18,043 nt of DNA from Phycisphaerales bacterium (GTDB lineage Bacteria; Planctomycetota; Phycisphaerae; Sedimentisphaerales; Anaerohalosphaeraceae). The notes under the pieces are model-generated. The model saw nothing but the letters and a program-made list of their open reading frames with translations, did no database searches and was not told the origin of the DNA. Positions 6,234 through 14,339 of this stretch are shown one piece after another. The position numbers were made by a program, and so were the translations under genes. Location: positions 1 through 18,043 of the forward strand of contig DRGS01000122.1 in NCBI GenBank assembly GCA_011053245.1, given 5' to 3'. Position 1 is the first letter of the stretch. Every line of letters starts with the position of its first letter.

Positions 6234-8642
6234 TTACTTTCTTTTGGTTCTTTTGCTTTTCTTCTTAGACGATGGGGTCATAGGCGATGGGGTTGAGGAC
6301 ATATCGGCTTTTACTTTTTCGGTTTGCGGGTCGTACTCTATCTTATCGACACGCACACCGTTGAAGAAACATGGGAAGCGGGGCGAACCCTTGACGGTGA
6401 TAAGTGATGCAGGGACATCATAGAAGAGATTGTCGCCGATAAACTCGTCGGCTTCGTTTTCGATGTATGCGATATTGCCAGGGCGAGATCTTTCTTCGTC
6501 AACCTGTAATTCGGTTTCGTTGTAGGTAATGCCGCCGGTTGCATTGAGTGATACCAATTCGTTTCGGCTTGCGGCGGTTTCGATGAGGTCAGCCTGGACG
6601 TGCGATGTGGCGACCCTTACCCGCTTAGTGAGGATGCCGTCTTTAAGAGTCATGTGGGAAACGAAAAGTGAGTCTTTTTTGCCGTCAGCGGTGACCCTGT
6701 TCGCGGCGGTGAACCAATTTAATTTGTCGAAGCCCTGCATGTAGGCATAACACGGACCTTGCAGGCTCATCCCTTTATCTGTACCGTTGGGATCCTCTGG
6801 GGCAGGCGGAGCGTTTTCATTGTTTACAAAAAGTTCGCCCGGACCGGTCGCTGTTATGATAGCGGACGAGTCATCGTAATCGATGCGGCGGCATGTCAGG
6901 ATTGTGTTGCTGAGGATCACATCAGCGGATTTGCGAAGCGATTCGAGTTTGACGGTTCCGCCAATGACGGTTATGTGGCGAATGTCAGTTGTGTCGGGAT
7001 TTGCGGTGACTGTAACTTCGTCAATGGCGTCTGCCGGTACGAGGTCAACAATGAGTTTCTGGCCGCGGAAGGTGTTGGTCTGGATGTAAGCGGGAATTTC
7101 CACCGTTCTTGTGCCGACGACGTTCTTGTTGAAAACGATGCGGTCCTGATCGGCAAAATACTCGGCATTTTTTTCGGCGGTTATCACCATTGGAACGGGA
7201 TCGGCGTCGTTTGGATCTTTGGTGTAAAATGTGAATTTGATGTTTCTACGGGCAATGGCATCGCCGGTTATCATGTCGTAATCGATCCTATCTGCGCTGA
7301 ATTGGGCAGGTGGTGTTGACTGTTCGTCCTTGACGGTAACGGGTGCCGGGGCCGAAGGGATGCTTTGAGTCTGTGTAAGGTTCGCCGGTTCGGTCGCAAG
7401 AGGGTAGCCGAGGTTATCCGGAGAGTCGGCAACGAAGATATTCGTTTTATCATCTAAGGCAGCTTCATTGGGAGCATCTGTTTTTTCAGGTACATCCTTT
7501 TCATTTTCCACAGGTGTTATGATGAGACTGCCGTTGCATGTTACAGTCACGTCAATTATTTCTTCGTCAGGAGCGGGCTTGGTTTCTTCAGTGGCAGGAT
7601 CAGAAGCAACAGGAGCAGATTCGGATGCTTTAATGGCAATGGATGCTACGGATTCAGTTGCAGCGGGAGTGTCAGGGGTCGTTTCGACGGGAGTATCAGT
7701 AGAACTGTCAGCAAACTGTACATTATTTATGACGATCTCGTCGGAGCCTACGATGGTGATGCGGTTTCCGTATTTTATTATGACATTTTCAGTAATGCTG
7801 CATGTGTAGAAGTTTTCGACGGGCGGGGAAGTTTTTTCGGGTTCGGTTGCTGGCTTCGTGGCAGTTGCTGGTTTGGGCTTTGCCGCGATCTGCTTATCCT
7901 GCTTGGGCGCAGGGACAGCGGTTTTTTGCAAAGATTGTTCCGGCTTTGCGGGCTTTGTGTCTGAAGATGATAAATTCGAAACGTCATTGAGGTATATTTC
8001 ATGTAAGCGTGTTACTTCAAGATATTCAATACGGCCGAGATTGCCGTTGTAAACGAGTAAAAGGCCGGTGCCCTGCATGGTGCCCTGGGCGGAGAGGATC
8101 TTTACGGGGCCGTCGGAGGAGAATTCTGACCGCTCACTATTATAGATGAGGTCGTCGAGGTAGATGTTGGTCTCGGTTGGTTCGGCGTCCGGCGAATCGG
8201 AGAGTATATTGATGACGACGTTGTCCTTTAGGTGAGCGTCGGTCGGGCTTGGCTTGCCGGCGACATCTTCTACGCGGACGGTTCCTCTATCCGAAGTGAT
8301 GTTGTAACGGGATGTCCCCTCAAAAATGTTCATGTACGGTTTTTTGAGCTTCCATTGATCCGTGCCTTCGTCAGGATTGAGTAGTTCATCGTATCCGAAA
8401 ATCTGTTTTATATTTTTGTTTTCATCCAGATCGACGAAACGCGAAGGCTTAAGCGTACCGATCTTTACGCCGCCGATGCCGCTTGATTCCTTGTTGAATA
8501 TGGGGATGGGGATATCGGGGGTATCGCGCTCATCTTGCAGGGCGATCTTCGCTGTACCGAAGAAGTGGTTATAACCGACGAAAGCAAATATCGCTATCGC
8601 TAAGGCGAGGAGATAAACGAAAATTTTTCGAAGTGTTGTCAT
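6234..8642 (-). CDS. LptC/LptA-like LPS transport fusion protein (multi-OstA)
   Basis: An 802-residue protein with an N-terminal membrane anchor (about 7-28) and an extracytoplasmic remainder. Residues about 40-215 look like LptC, the inner-membrane bridge of LPS export. A low-complexity Pro/Ala/Lys/Thr linker (about 226-275) follows, then a short beta segment (278-310), a second Pro/Thr/Ser/Glu linker (311-360), and further beta-rich parts. From about 446 onwards it reads like LptA/OstA repeats: FSADRIDYDMITGDAIARRN, then strand pairs to about 780. The tail (790-802) is strongly basic. Ordinary LptC is about 190 residues and LptA about 180, so this appears to fuse both with extra OstA units, enough for a longer periplasmic bridge. 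It follows kdsC by 25 bases, matching the kdsD-kdsC-lptC-lptA order of Proteobacteria. The OstA assignment rests on pattern and context. Confidence 0.75.
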   Translation of the reverse strand: MTTLRKIFVYLLALAIAIFAFVGYNHFFGTAKIALQDERDTPDIPIPIFNKESSGIGGVKIGTLKPSRFVDLDENKNIKQIFGYDELLNPDEGTDQWKLKKPYMNIFEGTSRYNITSDRGTVRVEDVAGKPSPTDAHLKDNVVINILSDSPDAEPTETNIYLDDLIYNSERSEFSSDGPVKILSAQGTMQGTGLLLVYNGNLGRIEYLEVTRLHEIYLNDVSNLSSSDTKPAKPEQSLQKTAVPAPKQDKQIAAKPKPATATKPATEPEKTSPPVENFYTCSITENVIIKYGNRITIVGSDEIVINNVQFADSSTDTPVETTPDTPAATESVASIAIKASESAPVASDPATEETKPAPDEEIIDVTVTCNGSLIITPVENEKDVPEKTDAPNEAALDDKTNIFVADSPDNLGYPLATEPANLTQTQSIPSAPAPVTVKDEQSTPPAQFSADRIDYDMITGDAIARRNIKFTFYTKDPNDADPVPMVITAEKNAEYFADQDRIVFNKNVVGTRTVEIPAYIQTNTFRGQKLIVDLVPADAIDEVTVTANPDTTDIRHITVIGGTVKLESLRKSADVILSNTILTCRRIDYDDSSAIITATGPGELFVNNENAPPAPEDPNGTDKGMSLQGPCYAYMQGFDKLNWFTAANRVTADGKKDSLFVSHMTLKDGILTKRVRVATSHVQADLIETAASRNELVSLNATGGITYNETELQVDEERSRPGNIAYIENEADEFIGDNLFYDVPASLITVKGSPRFPCFFNGVRVDKIEYDPQTEKVKADMSSTPSPMTPSSKKKSKRTKRK

Positions 8643-8667
8643 TTTGCAGCTATACCCTTCACGATCC

Positions 8668-9195
8668 TCACACGAGGTATCTTTGCATGAGATCGTCCCA
8701 CTTGCCGGTGTTTTTTAAGATATGTTCGATGACTTCGCGTACTGCGCCGCAGCCGCCGGGTACGGAAGTTATATAGTCTGCGCTTTGGCGCAATTCTTCG
8801 ACCGCGTTTGCGACGGCGACACCAAACCCAGCGCGTTTGACAAGCGGTAGATCAAGCAGGTCATCGCCAATGTATGCCACCTGAGAAGCGTCGAGCGAAG
8901 TCTCTTCAAGCAGCGATTCAAACGCGGGGAGTTTTTTCTTGCAACCCTGATGGACGATAGCAATGTTAAGTTGCTCGGCTCGTACGGTGGTTGCTTGTGA
9001 AGCCCGTCCGCTTATTAAAGCGGTTTTCAGACCGGTACGATGCCACATTTTTATTCCATGGCCGTCGAGCAGATGAAACTTTTTGCTTTCGGTACCGTCA
9101 GGATGGATCATTACCGTCCCGTCAGTCAGTACGCCATCGACATCCATGACGAGCATCTGTATTTTAGATAAATCAACTTTGTTTTTTTCTGTCAA
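8668..9195 (-). CDS. kdsC: 3-deoxy-D-manno-octulosonate 8-phosphate phosphatase
   Basis: A 175-residue HAD-superfamily phosphatase that removes phosphate from Kdo 8-phosphate, the last step to free Kdo for lipid A-core LPS. HAD motif I is VMDVDGVLTDG (about 16-26), with the nucleophile and acid/base aspartates spaced DxD. Motif II is the Ser of TALISGR; the motif III lysine lies in the KKK segment near residue 90; motif IV is GDDLLDLP. The length equals that of small tetrameric KdsC enzymes lacking a cap domain. The start codon is TTG (9193-9195), preceded by GGAACGGG; no ATG lies between it and motif I at a better position. It begins 15 bases after kdsD. Very confident of the family; YrbI-type activity on other sugar phosphates is less likely next to kdsD. 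Confidence 0.93.
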   Translation of the reverse strand: MTEKNKVDLSKIQMLVMDVDGVLTDGTVMIHPDGTESKKFHLLDGHGIKMWHRTGLKTALISGRASQATTVRAEQLNIAIVHQGCKKKLPAFESLLEETSLDASQVAYIGDDLLDLPLVKRAGFGVAVANAVEELRQSADYITSVPGGCGAVREVIEHILKNTGKWDDLMQRYLV

Positions 9196-9210
9196 TATCC
9201 CGTTCCTTTT

Positions 9211-10191
9211 TTAACCTACGATCTTGATCGCAACGATATCCTGAACATCGATCATGCCGACGGGTTTGTCGTTAGCATCGACGACGGGTAATTCATCAAT
9301 TCTGTGTTTATGAAAAATGGCCATCGCTTCGGCGGCAAGTGTTTCGGGTGTTACTCTCTTGCAATCGGGGGTCATTATATCAACGGTTTTGCGGTCGAAG
9401 ACGTCGGTGCCGGAATCCGACATGGCCCGCCTGAGGTCGGCATCGGTTATGATCCCCGTTAGAGAACCTTTGGCATTTACAACCATTACAGCGCCGCGAC
9501 GTTTCAGCTTCGAGGTTTTTTCGAGCATTTGCCTGATGGTATCGTCGACACTTGCAACGGGAAGTTGTCCATCGTCACTGAACATCATGGATTGGCCGAC
9601 GGTAATGAGCTTTGCACCGAGTGCGCCGCCGGGATGGAATCGTGCGTAGTCTTCTGCACTGAAGTTTCTTGCTTTCATGACGGTAAAGGCTATCGCGTCG
9701 CCAAGCGCGAGCATGCATGTCGTCGAGACGCTGGGAGCAATGCCAAGGGGGCATGCTTCGGATAACTTGCCCATGCAGAGACAGACGTCGCTGTGTTTGG
9801 CAAGAGTCGATTCGATGTTGCCGGTGATGGATATAAGGCGGATCTGTCGCTGCTTTAACGGGTTTATGAGGCGGACGATCTCTTCACTTTCGCCGCTGTG
9901 ACTCAGAGCCAGGACGGTATCGTTTTCCTGAACCCTGCCAAGGTCGCCATGGACGGCTTCGGCTGGATGGAGAAAATGGCTTGGCGTTCCGGTCGATGCC
10001 ATTGTCGAACTTATCTTGCCTGCGATGATACCGGCTTTGCCCATTCCGGTCACGATCACAGATCCGGTGGTGGCGGCGATGATCTTTATTGCAGCGGCAA
10101 ATGAGCCGTCATCAATAACACTGGTCAGGGTGCTTATGGCTTTTGCTTCACCTTTTATGACCGTTCTTGCATATTCAAAATCGAACTTCAC
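9211..10191 (-). CDS. kdsD: D-arabinose 5-phosphate isomerase
   Basis: A 326-residue enzyme converting ribulose 5-phosphate to arabinose 5-phosphate, the first committed step towards Kdo. An N-terminal SIS sugar-isomerase domain (about 35-180) carries VTGMGKAG, HPAEAVHGDLG, SHSGESEE, ACPLGIAPS and the FHPGGALG signature. Two CBS domains follow (about 205-260 and 270-326). This SIS-CBS-CBS order and length match KdsD. The start codon is GTG (10189-10191) with AGGGA about 7 bases upstream. The 15-base spacing to kdsC supports co-transcription with the Kdo/LPS genes. The 81-base gap upstream holds a possible internal promoter. Confidence 0.96.
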   Translation of the reverse strand: MKFDFEYARTVIKGEAKAISTLTSVIDDGSFAAAIKIIAATTGSVIVTGMGKAGIIAGKISSTMASTGTPSHFLHPAEAVHGDLGRVQENDTVLALSHSGESEEIVRLINPLKQRQIRLISITGNIESTLAKHSDVCLCMGKLSEACPLGIAPSVSTTCMLALGDAIAFTVMKARNFSAEDYARFHPGGALGAKLITVGQSMMFSDDGQLPVASVDDTIRQMLEKTSKLKRRGAVMVVNAKGSLTGIITDADLRRAMSDSGTDVFDRKTVDIMTPDCKRVTPETLAAEAMAIFHKHRIDELPVVDANDKPVGMIDVQDIVAIKIVG

Positions 10192-10233
10192 TTATATTTC
10201 CCTATTTAAATCTCTGATCCTTAAAACCCTAAT

Positions 10234-10262
10234 AGCATACAACAAAACTGCTATGTATTCAA
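10234..10262 (-). promoter_or_regulatory. Weak candidate internal promoter for the kdsD-kdsC-lpt genes
   Basis: On the minus strand TTGAAT (10257-10262) and TATGCT (10234-10239) are 17 bases apart, each four of six to consensus. The -10 region also lies within a 6-bp hairpin (ATAGCA at 10232-10237 with TGCTAT at 10249-10254). It lies in the largest gap of the rng-to-lpt part of the cluster, where LPS genes might need their own start. Confidence 0.3.
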
Positions 10263-10272
10263 TCCGTACTTT

Positions 10273-11793
10273 CTAAAATTTAACAGTGCTGCCACGTTCG
10301 TTATAGCATGACATGTTGTAATTTTCACCGACAAGAGTTGTGTCGGCATTGATGACGATCACTTTATCGGAATTGGCTTCGAGGGTAGCGATAGCGGAAC
10401 GTTTTTGATTCTGCAAATAGCCTGCCACTTCCGGTGAGACCGAAAGATCAATTTTGGCGATCTCTTTCTTTGCCGTAGCCAGACTCAACATTCTCATTAC
10501 TTCTATCGATTGCGACTCGAAACTCTTTATTACGCCGGAACCTGCGCAATGCGGGCATTTCAGGAAAGTGCTCGACTGCAAAGACGGTCTCATTCGCTGT
10601 CTTGTAAGCTCAATCAGTCCAAAAGCGCTTATCCTGAGCATTCTGGAACGTGCACGGTCTTTTTTGAGTTCATCCCGGAATACTTTTTCTACTTCCCGGC
10701 GACTCTTGTTGTCACGCATGTCGATAAAGTCACAGATGATGAGGCCACCTAAGTCCCTGAGTTTCAGTTGGCGTACAATTTCTTTGGCAGCTTCAATGTT
10801 GATCTTTAAAGCGGTTTGTTCGGCATTGTCCTGTTTTCGATACTTCCCGCTGTTTACGTCGATAGCAACCAGGGCCTCGGTCTGTTCTATGACAAGTGAA
10901 CCGCCATTTTTTAATTCGACGCGACTTGACTGTATTCTGGCGATTTCTTGCTCTATACCGTACTTGTGGAAGAGCGGGGTCTTGCCGTCATAACAGGTGA
11001 CACGTTTTTTTAGTCTTGGCTGGACGATGCCGACGAAGTCACGGGCCTTTCTGGCGACAGTTTCATTGTCACATATGATCTTGCTGATCTTGGTGGTAAA
11101 TATATCGCGTATGGTTCTTATGACGAGGTCCGATTCCTGATATATTTCAGAGGGTGAGGGCGCTTTATCTATTCTCTTTTTGATAGCGGTCCATAACCTG
11201 CTAAGGTAGGCGATATCGTTCTGAAGTTCACGTTTTGTCGCACCCTGAGCGGCGGTTCTTATGATGAACCCCGAGTCTTCGGGAAGTTTTAATGCCTCGA
11301 ATATCTTTCGTATTTTTTTTCTTTCTTCTTCGTTCTCGATCTTCTGTGAAACGCCTATGCGATTCATCGAGGGCATCATGACAACATATTTGCCCGGCAT
11401 TGAAATATATGTTGTAAGCGTCGGGCCCTTTGTGTTTATACCTTCCTTGGTCACCTGAACAACGAGTTCCTGGCCCTTCCTGAGGCATTTCTGGATAGGC
11501 GGCCTTTGTTTGACCGACTTTCTTCGGCCTATCTTCTCACCGGGATCCCTGCTTGAGAAACATTTTGGGTGCAGGTCGCTAATGTGGAGGAATCCGTTTT
11601 TGCTGAGTCCGAAATCGACGAAAGCAGCTTGTATTCCCGGTTCAATATTTACGACTTTTCCTTTGTAGATGTTTCCTACATGACTTACGAGGCTTGCCCT
11701 TTCGGTGTAGAGTTCGTCCAGAACACCGTTATCTATGATGGCGACACGACACTCCTCACTTTCGGCAACATTTATTAGCATTTCTTTTGACAT
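10273..11793 (-). CDS. rng: Ribonuclease E/G family endoribonuclease
   Basis: A 506-residue RNase E/G-type enzyme that cleaves single-stranded AU-rich RNA in mRNA decay and rRNA maturation. The N-terminus (VAIIDNGVLDELYTER), an S1 RNA-binding domain (about 36-128), and a 5'-sensor/RNase H-like region are in the usual order. The two magnesium-binding aspartates are visible: Asp312 in AIDVNSGKY and Asp358 in DFIDMRD. CPHC (413-416) is the zinc-link that pairs subunits. A highly basic stretch at about 82-107 inserts into the S1 domain. There is no long disordered C-terminal scaffold, so it is nearer RNase G in length. It starts 4 bases after the DUF2344 gene, a pairing also seen in Firmicutes. 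An alternative start is Met5. Confidence 0.94.
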   Translation of the reverse strand: MSKEMLINVAESEECRVAIIDNGVLDELYTERASLVSHVGNIYKGKVVNIEPGIQAAFVDFGLSKNGFLHISDLHPKCFSSRDPGEKIGRRKSVKQRPPIQKCLRKGQELVVQVTKEGINTKGPTLTTYISMPGKYVVMMPSMNRIGVSQKIENEEERKKIRKIFEALKLPEDSGFIIRTAAQGATKRELQNDIAYLSRLWTAIKKRIDKAPSPSEIYQESDLVIRTIRDIFTTKISKIICDNETVARKARDFVGIVQPRLKKRVTCYDGKTPLFHKYGIEQEIARIQSSRVELKNGGSLVIEQTEALVAIDVNSGKYRKQDNAEQTALKINIEAAKEIVRQLKLRDLGGLIICDFIDMRDNKSRREVEKVFRDELKKDRARSRMLRISAFGLIELTRQRMRPSLQSSTFLKCPHCAGSGVIKSFESQSIEVMRMLSLATAKKEIAKIDLSVSPEVAGYLQNQKRSAIATLEANSDKVIVINADTTLVGENYNMSCYNERGSTVKF

Positions 11794-11797
11794 ATAA

Positions 11798-12457
11798 TCA
11801 GTTTTTCCTTTTCCATTCGATCGATGTTCTTCTGATCGGCGATGCGAGTTTCGAACTATCGATCTTTAAAATTTTCGTTATTTCATCCACCCTGACAGAG
11901 CCTGCCGGAGTAATGTTATATTTTACAACAATATCGTCACCACGACGTTCAACAGAAGCGATGAGAGGCGTGATGTCTTTTTTAGTGGTAACGCGTTTTT
12001 TTGGATTTGTGCGTTCTACGAACAGAGGTTCATTGGCGGCAATCGAAGATCGGAGATGCTCGGCGGCGGCGGTGACTTTTTCATCGGTATCGAGATCAAT
12101 GATGGGAAATACATATTCGGCGGATATTGGCTGAAAGGATGTTTTTCCCAGCAGGAGGGACACCGAATCTATCCGGCAGTTTACGGGTAATTGTCGTGAT
12201 ATGCACGCTTGAAGTTGGGCCTCGGTGGCATCAGAAGCAACCATTACAACAGCAGAAAGTATGTCCCCGTCAGATTCTACGGATACGCTTCGCGGTAATG
12301 GCAGAGACAAAGCCGGCCTGGGATTGAAGCCCTGAGAGTAACAGACATCGATACCTGCGCGCACAACAGCCTTTTGGAACATGGACATAGTCTCACGATG
12401 TGAAAGGTATCGCAAATTCCCCGTGATCTTAAATTTTATTATCAAAGTCTGCTTCAT
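11798..12457 (-). CDS. DUF2344 / TIGR03936 radical SAM-associated protein
   Basis: A 219-residue protein of the DUF2344 (TIGR03936) family. The typical opening KFKITGNLRYLSHRETMSMF and the RAGIDVCYSQGFNPRPALSL motif are present, followed by a second half with a PTSA-like beta segment and a basic end. Relatives are found either fused to, or encoded beside, a B12-binding radical SAM protein (TIGR03960) and next to RNase E/G, but the biochemical role is unsettled; RNA or ribosome-linked chemistry is suspected. In this window the radical SAM partner is absent: the upstream gene is ptsI (42 bases away) and the downstream gene is rng (4 bases away). A short GGGG sits just before the ATG. Confidence 0.88.
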   Translation of the reverse strand: MKQTLIIKFKITGNLRYLSHRETMSMFQKAVVRAGIDVCYSQGFNPRPALSLPLPRSVSVESDGDILSAVVMVASDATEAQLQACISRQLPVNCRIDSVSLLLGKTSFQPISAEYVFPIIDLDTDEKVTAAAEHLRSSIAANEPLFVERTNPKKRVTTKKDITPLIASVERRGDDIVVKYNITPAGSVRVDEITKILKIDSSKLASPIRRTSIEWKRKN

Positions 12458-12492
12458 ATATCCCCAAGCAGTATATTTCGTAATACCATAAT

Positions 12493-12511
12493 GAGGCGGC
12501 TAAAACGCCTC
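12493..12511 (-). other. Hairpin spanning the ptsI stop codon
   Basis: On the minus strand GAGGCG and CGCCTC form a 6-bp stem with a 7-base loop that contains the TAG stop of ptsI. No T run follows, so it is unlikely to terminate transcription. It may stabilise the upstream message or adjust the read into the DUF2344-rng genes. Confidence 0.4.
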
Positions 12512-14236
12512 GGGTAATATTTTCATGGCAGCATCGCGGAGGTAGTTCTTTATCTGTCTCTGCGAATCCATCGATGCGACTTTTCTTGCCAGACGGTTAC
12601 ACTCTTCCATCGTTACGGATCGAATGATCTGTTTTATCTCCGGTATCATCGGCGGGGCAAGCGAGAGAGTTCTGATGCCCATTCCGAGCAGCAACATTAT
12701 GTATTCAGGTTCAGAGGCAACCTCTCCGCATACGCTGACGTCTATCTTGGCCTTGCTTCCATCATGGATAACGCTTCTTATCAGGCGTATTACAGCAGGG
12801 TCAGCGGCGGAATACAACGTCGAGACCTTCTCATTGGCTCTGTCGACAGCCAGGGTGTACTGAATCAGATCGTTGGTGCCTATGCTGAAAAAATCACAGT
12901 CCCGTGCCAGCAAAGAAGCTGTAAGAGCGGCACTTGGCGTTTCGATCATGATGCCGATCGGGATCGAAGAATTGTACGGTACCTCGTATTCATCAAGATC
13001 CTCCATGACGTCCCGGAGTATCATCTTTGCCTGGCGAAGCTCCTGTAAATTGCTTATCAACGGGAACATGACCCTGACGTCTCCAAGTACGGACGCCCTG
13101 AGTACGGCACGAAGCTGGGTCTTGAACATGGTGAGGTTCTGGAGGCAAAACCTGATGGATCTTAGACCGAGTACAGGGTTTGTTTCCACCGTTTGACGTG
13201 TTGTAAACGGCAGCTTGTCCCCACCTAAGTCCATGGTTCTGATCACAACGGGCTGTCCCTTAAACCTTTTGATGGTCTCAACATACGCATCGTAATGATC
13301 CTCTTCGGTAGGCTCTGTTCCGCTGTAAAGATAGAGAAATTCCGTGCGGTAAAGCCCTATCCCTACGCCGCCTTTTTGCAAGGTTTCTTCGGCTTCGTCG
13401 GGAAATTCTATGTTCCCTAAAAGTTTTATCTCTATGCCGTCTCTCGTAACCGATGGTTTGTGCTGTAGCGCATCGAGTTTATGTTCGAGTTGCACATAAT
13501 CCCGTGCCTGCTGGCGATACTGTTCGAGGGTACTTTCATCGGGGTCAATAACGACAACGCCATGATTGCCGTCTATTATGACCACGCTCTCGGAGGTTAC
13601 ACTTGCGGTGACTTCTTCCAACGCAACGACAGCGGGTATACCAAGCGTTCTTGCGACGATAGCTGTGTGACTCGTTCTTCCGCCTGCATCGGTTGCAAAG
13701 CCCTTGACGAAAGTTCTGTTGAAACTGGCGGTCTGTGTGGGCGACAGATCGTGTGCTACGATGACGACTTCTTTGCGAAGATGTTCGACGTCATCGCGGA
13801 TCTTTCCAAGAAGCTGAGTGAGCAGGCGCTTTTCGATATCGTAAATATCCGCGGCTCGCTCGCTAATGTAGGCATCGTCCATATTCGCGAAATGCGCCGC
13901 GATCTCCCGGAGAATGATAGATACCGCATACTCGGCAGTGACCAACTCATTCTGCACGAAATCAGTGATCTTCTTTCTGAAACTTTTGTCACGGAGGAAA
14001 CGCAGATGTACGGCAAAGATGTCTTTTATCTTGCCCTGTTCTATGCCGGCAGCAGCTTCGATCTCGGTCAACTGGCGAATGGCACCTGCAAAGGCATCGC
14101 GCACCTTCCTTGTCTCATCGGCCTTTTGTGATTGCAGGATGGACCTTCTGGGTATCCTGTAATCCTTAGAATCGATGATCAAAGGGCTTGCAATCGCAAT
14201 GCCCGGTGAAACCGCAATTCCTTTTCTTATTTCCAT
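12500..14236 (-). CDS. ptsI: PTS Enzyme I (phosphoenolpyruvate-protein phosphotransferase)
   Basis: A 578-residue Enzyme I, which takes phosphate from phosphoenolpyruvate and passes it to HPr. The start was put at 14236, where GTGGG precedes MEIRKGIAVSPG; the ATG at 14254 has no ribosome binding site. Domain order is standard: HPr-binding helical domain (about 25-150), phosphohistidine domain with active His190 in DAGGRTSHTAIVAR, linker, and a C-terminal PEP-binding TIM barrel (about 262-560). Barrel motifs include GIGLYRTEFLY, IRTMDLGGDK, MIETPSA, GTNDLIQYTLAVDR and the catalytic Cys503 in VCGEVAS. The length fits canonical PtsI; there is no N-terminal GAF domain as in nitrogen-type PtsP. 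It lies 103 bases after ptsH and 42 bases before DUF2344. Confidence 0.95.
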   Translation of the reverse strand: MEIRKGIAVSPGIAIASPLIIDSKDYRIPRRSILQSQKADETRKVRDAFAGAIRQLTEIEAAAGIEQGKIKDIFAVHLRFLRDKSFRKKITDFVQNELVTAEYAVSIILREIAAHFANMDDAYISERAADIYDIEKRLLTQLLGKIRDDVEHLRKEVVIVAHDLSPTQTASFNRTFVKGFATDAGGRTSHTAIVARTLGIPAVVALEEVTASVTSESVVIIDGNHGVVVIDPDESTLEQYRQQARDYVQLEHKLDALQHKPSVTRDGIEIKLLGNIEFPDEAEETLQKGGVGIGLYRTEFLYLYSGTEPTEEDHYDAYVETIKRFKGQPVVIRTMDLGGDKLPFTTRQTVETNPVLGLRSIRFCLQNLTMFKTQLRAVLRASVLGDVRVMFPLISNLQELRQAKMILRDVMEDLDEYEVPYNSSIPIGIMIETPSAALTASLLARDCDFFSIGTNDLIQYTLAVDRANEKVSTLYSAADPAVIRLIRSVIHDGSKAKIDVSVCGEVASEPEYIMLLLGMGIRTLSLAPPMIPEIKQIIRSVTMEECNRLARKVASMDSQRQIKNYLRDAAMKILPEAF

Positions 14237-14324
14237 AGTCCCACCAATTCGCATAAAAAATACGATGCGATACGCGGTTAAATTTCTTTACGACAACACA
14301 TTACTTTCCAACGCGAAAATTTAT

Positions 14325-14339
14325 TACCCTGTAAGGGTA
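14325..14339 (-). other. Hairpin immediately after the ptsH stop
   Basis: On the minus strand TACCCT and AGGGTA form a 6-bp stem with a 3-base loop, starting one base past the ptsH stop codon; the bases after it are AT-rich (ATAAATTTT) but not a clean T run. It could partly terminate or protect the ptsH message and so set a high HPr:EI ratio, as is common for these two proteins. Confidence 0.4.

Noticed and set aside
6759..7319. 186-codon plus-strand ORF antisense to the LptC-like gene
   Set aside because: No family features and no ribosome binding site; the opposite strand has clear domain structure and operon context.
10454..10993. 179-codon plus-strand ORF antisense to rng
   Set aside because: Ser-rich shadow over the catalytic region of the RNase; not supported by any signal.
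13481..14131. 216-codon plus-strand ORF antisense to ptsI
   Set aside because: Cys-rich shadow of a fully conserved Enzyme I; no start signal.
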